From assembly GCA_025929005.1 (NCBI GenBank), contig JAICND010000109.1, positions 1 to 5,969 on the forward strand: DNA of 5,969 bases, written 5' to 3'. How positions within the stretch are numbered: the first letter of the stretch is position 1; every line of letters begins with the position of its first letter. Positions 1 to 5,969 of this stretch are shown here, one piece after another. The translations under genes and the position numbers were made by a program. This stretch comes from Acidimicrobiia bacterium. Lineage in GTDB: Bacteria > Actinomycetota > Acidimicrobiia > Spongiisociales > ZC4RG35. The notes under the pieces were generated by a model, which saw only the letters and a list, made by a program, of their open reading frames with translations, was not told where the DNA came from and ran no database searches.

Positions 1-1413
1 AACCCCCTCTGGAAGTCTGGCGCCGGTGGCGTCGAAACAGCGGGCGCCGATCGGGAGGACCTTGGCAGGGTTGAAAAGCCCGGTCGGGTCGAACGCTTCC
101 TTGAGCCTGGCCTGGGCGTCGAGGTCGTACTCGGTGAACATCAAGGGCATCAGGTCTCTCTTCTCGCGACCGATGCCATGTTCTCCGGACAAAACACCTC
201 CTTGGCGAACACAAAGTTCGACTAGTTCGTCAGCGGCGGCCTGGACGCGCTCGAGCATTCCTGGAGTACGGGCGTCGAACGCCATCAACGGGTGGAGGTT
301 GCCGTCGCCGGCGAGGAACACGTTCAGCATGGACAGCCCGTATTTCTCGCCGATGCCATAGACCTGTTTCATCGTCTCGACCAGGCGGGTGCGGGGGACG
401 ACGGTGTCGTGGAGGTAGTAGTTCGGAGCTGTTTGAGCGACAGCTCCGAAGGCCGACTTGCGTCCCTTCCAGAGAAGCGCGCGCTCGGCTTCGTCCTCGG
501 CGATCCGGACATCTTCGGCCTGGTGTGAACGGGCGATCGCCTGAATCAAAAGCGCCTCGGCCTCGACTGCGGCTGTTTCTCCGACGACTTCGGCAAGAAG
601 AATGGCCGCCGCCTGGGTGGGGAGCCCGGCGTGGAGCCAGTTCTCGACCGCCCGGGTCATCGCCTGGTCCATCATCTCGAGGGCAGCAGGGACCATGCCG
701 GCGGCAATGATGCCCGAGACGGTGGCGGCGGCGTCGGCCACCGAAGAGAACGAGGCGAGCAGGGTGCGCACGTCCGGGGCGTTGGGGGTGAGCTTTACCA
801 GAGCTTTCGTGACGATGGCCAGGGTGCCCTCCGAACCGACCAACACCCCGCGGAGGTCGAGGCCGATCGGGTCGGGAGCCTCTGATCCCACCTTTGTGAC
901 GGTTCCGTCGGCGAGCACCACCTCGAGAGCGAGGACATGACTCACGGTTGATCCCTCTGCGAGACAGTGGGGCCCTCCCGAATTGTTGGCGACGTTGCCT
1001 CCGATGGTGCAGGCTGACTGAGACGAAGGGTCGGGGGCGAAATGGAGTCCGTACGGGGCGGTAGCTCTGCTGAGATCGAGATTGATGACGCCGGGGCCAA
1101 CCCAGGCGGTCCGATTGGCGACATCTATCTCTTCAATCTGATTCATCCTGGTCGTGCTGAGCACGATCCCCCCCTCGGTGGGAACCGCCCCGGCGGCCAA
1201 ACCGGTTCCGGCGCCCCGTGCCACTAGCGGAACTCCGTATCGACCTGCGATACGAACGACCCCGGCCACTTCGGACGTGTTGGCCGGAAGCACCACCACC
1301 TCGGCCGACCCGCGGTAGACACCGGCATCTTTTGAGTAGAGATGCCGATCCAACGGACTGGTAAGGACATGCTGGTCGCCCACCAACCGGCGGAGATCGT
1401 CAACGAGGCTCAT
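1..1413 (-). CDS. glcD: GlcD-like FAD-binding 2-hydroxyacid dehydrogenase (glycolate oxidase subunit D family), 3' end cut by window
   Basis: This is an FAD-linked oxidoreductase of the VAO/GlcD family, which oxidises 2-hydroxyacids such as glycolate or D-lactate to 2-oxoacids. I translated the reverse strand by hand: 471 open codons from the ATG at 1413 to base 1, with no stop. The FAD-binding domain covers about residues 35-210, with the flavin-pyrophosphate loop RGAGTGLAAGA near 66-76 and IGGNVANNSGGPHC at 137-150. The C-terminal FAD-oxidase domain has DEAER near 307-311, GDGNLHP at 369-375, SGEHGIGREK at 409-418 and the closing LFNPAKVLP at 446-454. E. coli GlcD is 499 residues, so at most a few dozen residues are missing. 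An in-frame TAA at 1437-1435 and no other start codon before 1413 fix the start. No Shine-Dalgarno is visible. Leu367 stands where the family has the first His of HAGDGNxH, and the loop reads LAAGA rather than LSGGA. The family is certain; the substrate is not. In E. coli GlcD works with GlcE and GlcF, whose genes would lie outside this window. Confidence 0.93.
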   Translation of the reverse strand, partial: MSLVDDLRRLVGDQHVLTSPLDRHLYSKDAGVYRGSAEVVVLPANTSEVAGVVRIAGRYGVPLVARGAGTGLAAGAVPTEGGIVLSTTRMNQIEEIDVANRTAWVGPGVINLDLSRATAPYGLHFAPDPSSQSACTIGGNVANNSGGPHCLAEGSTVSHVLALEVVLADGTVTKVGSEAPDPIGLDLRGVLVGSEGTLAIVTKALVKLTPNAPDVRTLLASFSSVADAAATVSGIIAAGMVPAALEMMDQAMTRAVENWLHAGLPTQAAAILLAEVVGETAAVEAEALLIQAIARSHQAEDVRIAEDEAERALLWKGRKSAFGAVAQTAPNYYLHDTVVPRTRLVETMKQVYGIGEKYGLSMLNVFLAGDGNLHPLMAFDARTPGMLERVQAAADELVELCVRQGGVLSGEHGIGREKRDLMPLMFTEYDLDAQARLKEAFDPTGLFNPAKVLPIGARCFDATGARLPEGV

Positions 1414-1430
1414 GAAACCGCGCCAACCGC

Positions 1431-1481
1431 GCTTTTATCACCCAGACCCGTCGTAAAACGACGGGTCTGGGTCGCGAAAGC
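1431..1481 (+). repeat. 51-bp hairpin repeat, copy A
   Basis: This element has a perfect 15-bp stem: ACCCAGACCCGTCGT at 1440-1454 and ACGACGGGTCTGGGT at 1458-1472, with loop AAA. Outside a mismatched internal loop, the ends GCTTT (1431-1435) and AAAGC (1477-1481) also pair. Read on the plus strand it matches the reverse complement of the element at 2522-2572 at 43 of 51 positions, without gaps. Neither strand has a T-run after the stem, so it is not a classical intrinsic terminator. It lies 55 bases past the stop of the AbiEi/DUF559 gene and 17 bases before the glcD start codon. It could be a REP-like element, a cassette end or an RNA structure. The repeat itself is seen directly; its function is unknown. 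Confidence 0.9.
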
Positions 1482-1536
1482 GATCCTCGAGGCTCTCGAC
1501 CCAGGGAGCAGCGTCACCTCGCCAATGATGGCAGGA

Positions 1537-2463
1537 TCAGACCGCTGCCAATAGGCGGCTACGGGCCTCCTTGATGCGCTGGACCACGAGCCAGGGCGTG
1601 TGAAATATCTCAAAGTCCCACACCTCGACCACGAGCAGTCCCTGAGCCTCCATGGCGGCTCTCCTGGCTGCATCTTTCGCCTTGTCAGAGAGAGCGGTGT
1701 GGAAGCGCTCGCTCTGCACCTCGACCACAAGTGGTAACTCGCTGTCGAGGAAGTCGACCCTGCCCGTGAACTCCTCGTCTCCGATATTGACCTGACGACG
1801 GAACGTTGTGATCCCGGCTCGACGCATGATTTCGTCGAAACGATGCTCCACATTGGACGCAGGAGGAACCCAGTCTTCCCCTCGGTCCTTGAGCAGCTCA
1901 CGAATCAACCGGATTCCATTCCGTCCTGGCTTGGCCAGTTCTTCCAAGAGCCGTGACATGATCAGGCCATCGAGCAGCCGCAGCGACCAGGCACTGTCCA
2001 AAGCACGCGCTACCCGATCGGGAGAGATCGTTCCGGCCAGTTGAAAGATGGTCAGTGCTGGCGAACAAACCGGAAGCCCGTTGAAAGTCTTCCGCTCGCC
2101 CTCTGGAATGATCGTGGCGTGATGGACCACCGCCGGGCTGTCTTCTTCCCAGTGCTGGTTGCGTTCGATGGCAGCGTGGATGGGGTTGAGGCGAAAGCCC
2201 GAGACGCCCCACCAACTCGCGGAGGTCGTGTGCGAAAGAATTGCCCCAGAACCGGTGTGAAGGACCGCCGCCATCAACCGCTGTGCGTCGGAGCCGGGCA
2301 CACCGCAGAGTCTCAACACTCGCGGCGTCACTTCCTCGAGCATTCCCGCAGTGATACGTCGCCGTGTGACTGCCTCGCTCACACCCCCGACGACTAGCTG
2401 ACGTCGAGCGACAAGTCCGAATTGGGTCCTGGCCAATGACCTGATAAGTCGATCCGGTGGCAC
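1537..2463 (-). CDS. AbiEi-type antitoxin/DNA-binding domain fused to DUF559 (Vsr-like) nuclease domain
   Basis: This 308-residue protein has two recognisable parts. Residues 5-55 look like the winged-helix N-terminal domain of AbiEi antitoxins (ARTQFGLVARRQL, a helix rich in RRR, then PRVLRL). Residues 60-190 continue in the AbiEi-like manner, with LSHTTSASWWGVSG near 76-89 and GLPVCSPALTIFQLAG near 129-144. Residues 204-305 resemble DUF559, a Vsr/PD-(D/E)xK-like nuclease domain: Glu206, GRVDF with Asp237, VVEVQSERFH with Glu248, Gln250 and His255, then VVEVWD at 278-283. Gln250 replaces the Asp of the commoner E-x-D-G motif, a variant I believe recurs in actinobacterial relatives. The GTG start at 2463 is the first possible one, since TGA at 2469-2467 closes the frame upstream. 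No Shine-Dalgarno is evident. No AbiEii-type toxin gene is adjacent. The gene is bracketed by inverted 51-bp hairpin repeats. Two 60-base lines inside it (1801-1920) have about 55% GC against about 68% in two glcD lines, which hints at separate origin. Its function (defence, regulation or mobility) is undetermined. Confidence 0.85.
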   Translation of the reverse strand: MPPDRLIRSLARTQFGLVARRQLVVGGVSEAVTRRRITAGMLEEVTPRVLRLCGVPGSDAQRLMAAVLHTGSGAILSHTTSASWWGVSGFRLNPIHAAIERNQHWEEDSPAVVHHATIIPEGERKTFNGLPVCSPALTIFQLAGTISPDRVARALDSAWSLRLLDGLIMSRLLEELAKPGRNGIRLIRELLKDRGEDWVPPASNVEHRFDEIMRRAGITTFRRQVNIGDEEFTGRVDFLDSELPLVVEVQSERFHTALSDKAKDAARRAAMEAQGLLVVEVWDFEIFHTPWLVVQRIKEARSRLLAAV

Positions 2464-2488
2464 CCGTCAAACATGGCTGGTCTGACGG
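2464..2488. promoter_or_regulatory. Short dyad just upstream of the AbiEi/DUF559 start, possible operator
   Basis: CCGTCA at 2464-2469 and TGACGG at 2483-2488 form a perfect 6-bp inverted repeat with a 13-base spacer. The arms extend to CAC/GTG if one bulged base is allowed. The dyad abuts the GTG start codon at 2463. Characterised AbiEi antitoxins repress their own promoters by binding inverted repeats, so an operator role is plausible. A 6-bp dyad is expected by chance fairly often, and no clear -10/-35 pair was identified, so this is tentative. Confidence 0.2.
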
Positions 2489-2521
2489 TGGATAGGAAGG
2501 CCCTTGTGCTTCGTCCTTGGT

Positions 2522-2572
2522 GCTTTCGCGACCTAAACCCGTCGGAAAACGGTGGGTCTGGGTGATAAAAGC
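2522..2572 (-). repeat. 51-bp hairpin repeat, copy B (inverted relative to copy A)
   Basis: This is the second copy of the 51-bp element, read on the minus strand. Against copy A it differs at 8 positions: two in the left arm, four in the loop region and two in the right arm. The stem is imperfect: arms at 2531-2544 and 2550-2563 pair with three G-T wobbles and one A-C mismatch as plus-strand RNA, around loop GAAAA. The conserved ends are GATAAAAGC on the hyuB side and GCTTTCGCG on the AbiEi side. It begins 4 bases after the hyuB stop codon and lies 58 bases upstream of the AbiEi/DUF559 start. No T-run follows the stem in the direction of hyuB transcription, so it lacks the hallmark of an intrinsic terminator. 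Confidence 0.88.
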
Positions 2573-2576
2573 GAAG

Positions 2577-4115
2577 TTAGGGGAGTCCCCAACCGCCGCC
2601 ACCGGGAGTCCGCACCAGGAGGCGGTCGCCCGGTTCGACTGGGGTGGTGACTTTGCCGGGGAGGCGTTCGATGCCGCCGTTCCTCCTGGTCAGCCAATCC
2701 TCGCCAACGGCCCCAGCTTCACCGCCGGCGAGACCCCAGGGTCCGTGCCGTCGGCGCTCCCCGATCAATGACAGCACAGCCGGGGCCAGGAACTCGATTT
2801 CTCGCTCGACCCCTTCGCCTCCGGGATAACGGCCGGCACCGCCGGAGCCGCGCCTGAGCGTGTATCTGGAAACCCGCAGGGGGTAATGATTCTCGAGCGA
2901 CTCGATGGGCGTGTTGCGAGTATTGGTCATACCGGTGTGTATTCCCGACTGTCCTGGTGCACCCGGCCTGCCGCCCTGGCCACCTGCCACGGTCTCGTAG
3001 TACGCGAACGAGTCGTTGCCGACCAGGATGTTGTTCATCGTCCCCTGTGATGCCGCCGGCACGCGGTCCGGGGCAGCTTGAGCGAGAGCCCCCAGCAGAA
3101 CATCTGCAATGCGTTGGCTGGTCTCAACATTGCCCGCTGCCACCGCCGCCGGAGAGTTGGCATTGACGATGGTCCCGGATGGCGCCAACAGTTGTAGGGG
3201 TCGATAACAACCGCCATTGGCGGGGATGGTGGGGTCGGTAGCAACTCGAACCGCGTAGTAAAGGCAGGAAAGCGTGACCGCTTCGACCGCGTTGATGTTT
3301 CCACGCACTTGGGAATGGGTTCCACCGAAGTCTGCCATCAACTCTCCGTCTGCGATCGAGATCCTGACCTGAATCGCAATGTCGAGGTCACCAAACTCCA
3401 TCACGTCCACGAACTCGTACGTGCCGGTCGGAAGCCGCATGAGCGCTGCGCGCATGCGTTGCTCGCCGTAGTCGAGCAGCCCTCCACCAAGTTCTCGAAA
3501 ACGATCGAGACCGATCTGCCTCACCAACTCCTCAACGCGCTTCGCTCCCACCTCGTTGGCACCGAGTTGCCCAGCCAGGTCACCCAAGCGTTCCGCTGGG
3601 GTCCGAGTCGCAGCCAGGAAGGGATCAATGAACTCCTCAATCCATACGCCGCGCTGCACGGCCGCCATCGGCGACACCACGTGGCCCTCTTGACCCAGGT
3701 AGACGGCATCGGCGGGCATCGACCCTGGTGCCTCGCCTCCGACGTCGGCGTGGTGTGCGCGGTTGGCCACCAGGGCAACCATCTCTCCATCCACCATCAC
3801 AGGCCGGACCAGGGTGAGATCGTTGAGATGGGTGCCGCCCGCATAGGGGTCGTTGACGGCGTATTGAAAGTCGGGTTCGGGATCGAATCGTTCGAGAACG
3901 GCTCGCACGGAGGCGGGCATCGACCCGAGGTGAACCGGGATGTGTTCCGCCTGCGCCAACATCTCGCCATTGGGCAGAAACACCGCCACCGAGCAGTCGG
4001 CCCGCTCTTTGATGTTCGGCGAGTGCGAGGTACGCCTCAGCACCGCTCCCATTTCATCGGCAATGGCCGCAAACCTGTTGCGAGCGACCTCGCGGGTGGT
4101 CGGATCGATTACCAC
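2577..4115 (-). CDS. hyuB: Hydantoinase B/oxoprolinase family protein (HyuB-like subunit)
   Basis: This 512-residue protein is the B subunit of an ATP-dependent cyclic-amide hydrolase (N-methylhydantoinase or 5-oxoprolinase type), a cytoplasmic enzyme working with HyuA. Family signatures run the whole length: DPTTREVARNRF at 4-15, RRTSHSPNIKERADCS at 27-42, AEHIPVHLGSMP at 56-67, NDPYAGGTHLNDL at 88-100, ANRAHHADVGGEAPGSMP at 117-134, GNVETSQRIADVLLGAL at 328-344, TNTRNTPIESLENHYPLRV at 397-415, GSGGAGRYPGGEGVERE at 423-439 and the glycine-rich end RTPGGGGWG at 502-510. The GTG start at 4115 overlaps the hyuA stop and puts the DP motif at the usual distance from the N-terminus. The length is at the short end of the usual range. 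No frameshift or lost block is seen. Acetone and acetophenone carboxylase subunits belong to the same superfamily, so the substrate cannot be named. The stop at 2579-2577 is followed within 4 bases by a hairpin repeat. Confidence 0.95.
   Translation of the reverse strand: MVIDPTTREVARNRFAAIADEMGAVLRRTSHSPNIKERADCSVAVFLPNGEMLAQAEHIPVHLGSMPASVRAVLERFDPEPDFQYAVNDPYAGGTHLNDLTLVRPVMVDGEMVALVANRAHHADVGGEAPGSMPADAVYLGQEGHVVSPMAAVQRGVWIEEFIDPFLAATRTPAERLGDLAGQLGANEVGAKRVEELVRQIGLDRFRELGGGLLDYGEQRMRAALMRLPTGTYEFVDVMEFGDLDIAIQVRISIADGELMADFGGTHSQVRGNINAVEAVTLSCLYYAVRVATDPTIPANGGCYRPLQLLAPSGTIVNANSPAAVAAGNVETSQRIADVLLGALAQAAPDRVPAASQGTMNNILVGNDSFAYYETVAGGQGGRPGAPGQSGIHTGMTNTRNTPIESLENHYPLRVSRYTLRRGSGGAGRYPGGEGVEREIEFLAPAVLSLIGERRRHGPWGLAGGEAGAVGEDWLTRRNGGIERLPGKVTTPVEPGDRLLVRTPGGGGWGLP
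4109..4115 (-). other. hyuA-hyuB stop/start overlap (translational coupling)
   Basis: The seven bases GTGGTAA hold the hyuB start codon GTG (4115-4113) and the hyuA stop TAA (4111-4109) in different frames. Such overlaps usually mean that a terminating ribosome restarts on the next gene, giving matched subunit amounts. A purine-rich GGGGTGA lies only two bases or so before the GTG, too close for an ideal Shine-Dalgarno. That also points to coupling rather than independent initiation. Confidence 0.75.
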
Positions 4116-5969
4116 GTCACCCCGAGCGTGCCGTCGCCGAGGACCTCAGCAACCTCGTTGCGACCCAACCAGGTGGTGGCCTCGTCTTCCTCGATGACCG
4201 CCGGCCCTACCACCTCGGCTCCAGGAGCAAGGCCGGCCCGTCGCCAGCGCGTAATGGCCGTTCCGTCGGCGCCGATCCGCTCGCCGAGCCGCGCCGGACC
4301 GTCGATGGCAGGGAGGGTCAGCTCGGACCACGTCATCGACGGCTCCGACAGGACCCTGACTCGTAGCGTCACGAGTTCAACGGAGAGATCGGGACGAGCG
4401 AAGCCATTCAAGACCGCGTGCGCCTCGTGAAACCGGCTGCTCAGTTCCTCCCACGTGTCCCCGGGTTCATAGGCAACCGCCGTTTCGTGGGACTGGCCCG
4501 GGTATCTCAATTCGGCCGTTACCCCGACAGCGTCGGGGGCGTGGCCCACTTCGCCGAGAAATCCCTTTCGCGCCAGATCGACCAATTGGGCTACCCGCGC
4601 TTCCAGTTCACTCGATCCTTCGTTCATGAAAACCGTGCGAGCCAGGTCGAAACGGGGAGGGCTGAGAAGGAGCCCCAACGCCGAGAACACGCCGGCATGT
4701 GGTGGGATCAGGACGGCCGGCATGTCGAGACGCCGCGCAAGAGCAGTGGCATGGAGCCCGCCCGCGCCTCCAAATGCAACCAGGGCGGCTTGCCGTGGGT
4801 CGGAACCCTGTTCGATCGAGACTCTTCTGATGGCCCGCTCCATGAGAGTGTCGACCACCTGAATGATCCCACTGACAACTGCTTCAGAGTCGATGTTCAG
4901 CTCGGCAGCCAGGGAGGCGATAGCGCGGTTGGCCGCCACCAGGTTGAGGCTCAATCCGCTGGCCAGAGGTACCTCTCCACCCAGGCGACCCATCAAGAGA
5001 TTGGCATCGGTAACGGTGGGGGCGGTGCCCCCGTGTCCGTAGGAGGCGGGTCCGGGCGAGGCACCGGCACTCTGCGGCCCCACCCGCAGGGCGCCACCCT
5101 GGTCGGCCCAGGCGATGCTGCCGCCTCCCGCCCCGATGGTGTGAACCGCCACCGAAGGCATCCTGCAGACGTACCCCTCGATGGTCCGTCCCGACTGAAT
5201 CTCGGGTATGCCGCCTTCAATGCGGCACACATCAGTGCTGGTGCCACCCATGTCAAACGAAATCACATGCTGCCAGCCGTGGGCGCTTCCACAGGCAGCA
5301 GCCGCGACGACCCCTCCCGCCGGTCCCGACAACATGATCGAAGCTGCCAACTTCGAAGCACCCGCCAGCGTGGTGAGACCGCCGCTCGACCGCAGCACCA
5401 GAACTTTCCCGACGACCGCCGCCAGTCGTTCCTCGATGTGGGTCAAATAGCGTGAGACAACAGGTTGCAGATATGCGTTGAGAACCGTGGTGGCAACTCT
5501 CTCGTATTCGCGGAATTCCCCGGTCACCAGGTGCGAGAGACTCGAAGGGATCCCACCCAGGGCTTCTGAAACTTGTAGTTCGGCCGATCCATCCTGATAT
5601 GCGCCCAAGAGGGCGATAGCGACAGCATCGGCGCCCCTGCTCAGAAGGTGAGACTTGAAGTTCGACCGGCTGGGCCAACCGAACCGCATGGTCCGATCGA
5701 CCAGTGCCGGTGGTCGATCGGCGAAGGGGTCGTACAGCGAGGGCCGATCCTGGCGGGCGATCTCGATCAAGTCCTCGAACCCGGCGTCGGTGACCAGCGC
5801 CACCCGGGCGCCTTTGCCCTCGAGCACAGCATTGGTAGCCACGGTGGTGCCGTGCAATAGCAGAGGCTCGGTCGCACCGGCCGTGAGCTGAGCCACCCCG
5901 GCGGCCACTGCATCCGACTGATCGAGGGTCGAGGGGAGTTTGCCGGTGGTCAAGTTGGTCCCATCCCAT
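4109..5969 (-). CDS. hyuA: Hydantoinase A/oxoprolinase family protein (HyuA-like subunit), 5' end cut by window
   Basis: This is the A subunit of an ATP-dependent hydantoinase/5-oxoprolinase-type enzyme, with an actin-like ATPase fold. The subunit activates the cyclic amide for ring opening together with HyuB. The frame is open to the window's right edge from the first complete codon at 5968. The TTG at 5953 is not the true start, because the five codons before it are in frame and family proteins carry some 30-40 more residues with a first DxGGTxTD nucleotide-binding motif. Counting from the first complete codon, visible signatures are HGTTVATNAVLEGKGAR at 39-55, SGPAGG at 214-219, FDMGGTSTD at 238-246 (second phosphate-binding motif), VHTIGAGGGS at 275-284, AGASPGPASYG at 301-311, FGGAGGLHA at 399-407 and IPPHAGVFSALGLL at 421-434. 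The C-terminal part ends near GPAVIEEDEATTWLG. About 619 codons are seen, consistent with a full protein of about 650 residues. Its TAA stop overlaps the hyuB start. Substrate is unresolved. Confidence 0.94.
   Translation of the reverse strand, partial: WDGTNLTTGKLPSTLDQSDAVAAGVAQLTAGATEPLLLHGTTVATNAVLEGKGARVALVTDAGFEDLIEIARQDRPSLYDPFADRPPALVDRTMRFGWPSRSNFKSHLLSRGADAVAIALLGAYQDGSAELQVSEALGGIPSSLSHLVTGEFREYERVATTVLNAYLQPVVSRYLTHIEERLAAVVGKVLVLRSSGGLTTLAGASKLAASIMLSGPAGGVVAAAACGSAHGWQHVISFDMGGTSTDVCRIEGGIPEIQSGRTIEGYVCRMPSVAVHTIGAGGGSIAWADQGGALRVGPQSAGASPGPASYGHGGTAPTVTDANLLMGRLGGEVPLASGLSLNLVAANRAIASLAAELNIDSEAVVSGIIQVVDTLMERAIRRVSIEQGSDPRQAALVAFGGAGGLHATALARRLDMPAVLIPPHAGVFSALGLLLSPPRFDLARTVFMNEGSSELEARVAQLVDLARKGFLGEVGHAPDAVGVTAELRYPGQSHETAVAYEPGDTWEELSSRFHEAHAVLNGFARPDLSVELVTLRVRVLSEPSMTWSELTLPAIDGPARLGERIGADGTAITRWRRAGLAPGAEVVGPAVIEEDEATTWLGRNEVAEVLGDGTLGVTW

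Larger units (their letters stand above)
1431..2572. other. Inverted-repeat-bounded unit carrying the AbiEi/DUF559 gene (candidate cassette)
   Basis: A segment of 1142 bp begins and ends with the same 51-bp hairpin element in opposite orientation. Its outer 19 bp are perfect inverted repeats (1431-1449 and 2554-2572). The only gene inside is the AbiEi/DUF559 gene, while metabolic genes sit directly outside on both sides, 4 bases from hyuB and 17 bases from glcD. I looked for a target-site duplication: the bases outside the ends (AACCGC on the left, GAAGTT on the right) do not match. No transposase or recombinase is encoded inside. The arrangement is seen directly; that it moved or was inserted as a unit is inference. 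The alternative is two independent insertions of a dispersed REP-like repeat. Confidence 0.35.

Noticed and set aside
26..940. Several plus-strand open frames of 60-112 codons in the left part
   Set aside because: All lie antisense to the uninterrupted glcD frame, which carries every expected family motif.
1440..1472. Intrinsic (rho-independent) terminator at repeat A
   Set aside because: The stem is strong, but neither strand has a run of T after it: one side continues GATAAAAGC and the other CGCGAAAGC.
1485..1492. Palindrome CCTCGAGG in the AbiEi-glcD gap
   Set aside because: An 8-bp palindrome in GC-rich DNA is unremarkable and has no supporting promoter context.
1425..2578. Target-site duplication flanking the 1431-2572 unit or the individual repeats
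   Set aside because: The bases immediately outside the ends do not match each other for the whole unit or for either repeat alone.
1898..2602. Minus-strand open frame of 234 codons overlapping the AbiEi/DUF559 gene and crossing repeat B
   Set aside because: It is out of frame with the recognisable AbiEi/DUF559 protein, has low-complexity character, and translates through the hairpin repeat.
3309..4430. Plus-strand open frame of 373 codons opposite hyuB and the 3' end of hyuA
   Set aside because: It has no recognisable domain and lies wholly antisense to hyuB and hyuA, whose family motifs are continuous. Long antisense frames are expected in high-GC DNA.
4418..5455. Plus-strand open frame of 345 codons opposite hyuA
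   Set aside because: It is antisense to well-supported HyuA motifs and its composition (rich in Gly, Arg, Gln and His) is typical of a shadow frame.

Overview
The window is high-GC bacterial DNA carrying four protein genes, all on the minus strand, so they are transcribed from the right end toward the left. GC richness, GTG starts and an AbiEi-N/DUF559 protein of a kind common in actinobacteria suggest an actinomycetote. That is an inference, because no rRNA or other marker gene is present.

Right to left: (1) hyuA-like gene, 5969-4109, cut by the right edge and missing only its first few dozen codons. (2) hyuB-like gene, 4115-2577, overlapping hyuA by 7 bases. Together they encode the two subunits of an ATP-dependent hydantoinase/5-oxoprolinase-type amidohydrolase. 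(3) A single gene, 2463-1537, for a 308-residue protein with an AbiEi-type antitoxin/DNA-binding N-terminus and a DUF559 (Vsr-like nuclease) C-terminus. (4) A glcD-like FAD-dependent 2-hydroxyacid dehydrogenase gene, 1413-1, running off the left edge a few codons short of its end. Its 471 visible codons contain no stop.

The most unusual structure lies in the two short intergenic gaps. Each holds a 51-bp hairpin-forming element (1431-1481 and 2522-2572). The two copies are inverted relative to each other, match at 43 of 51 positions by hand alignment, and are perfect over the outermost 19 bp. They bracket the AbiEi/DUF559 gene as a unit of 1142 bp between two ordinary catabolic genes. The copy next to glcD has a perfect 15-bp stem and ends 17 bases before the glcD start codon. 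This could be a mobile or exchangeable defence-type cassette, or two copies of a genome-wide REP-like repeat that happen to flank the gene. The window alone cannot decide.

Functionally, hyuAB and glcD look like catabolic enzymes for cyclic amides and 2-hydroxyacids. No transporter or regulator is visible to name the substrate. The glcD product has one departure from its family: Leu367 replaces the first His of the HAGDGNxH metal/substrate motif. There is no gene-free stretch longer than about 125 bases.
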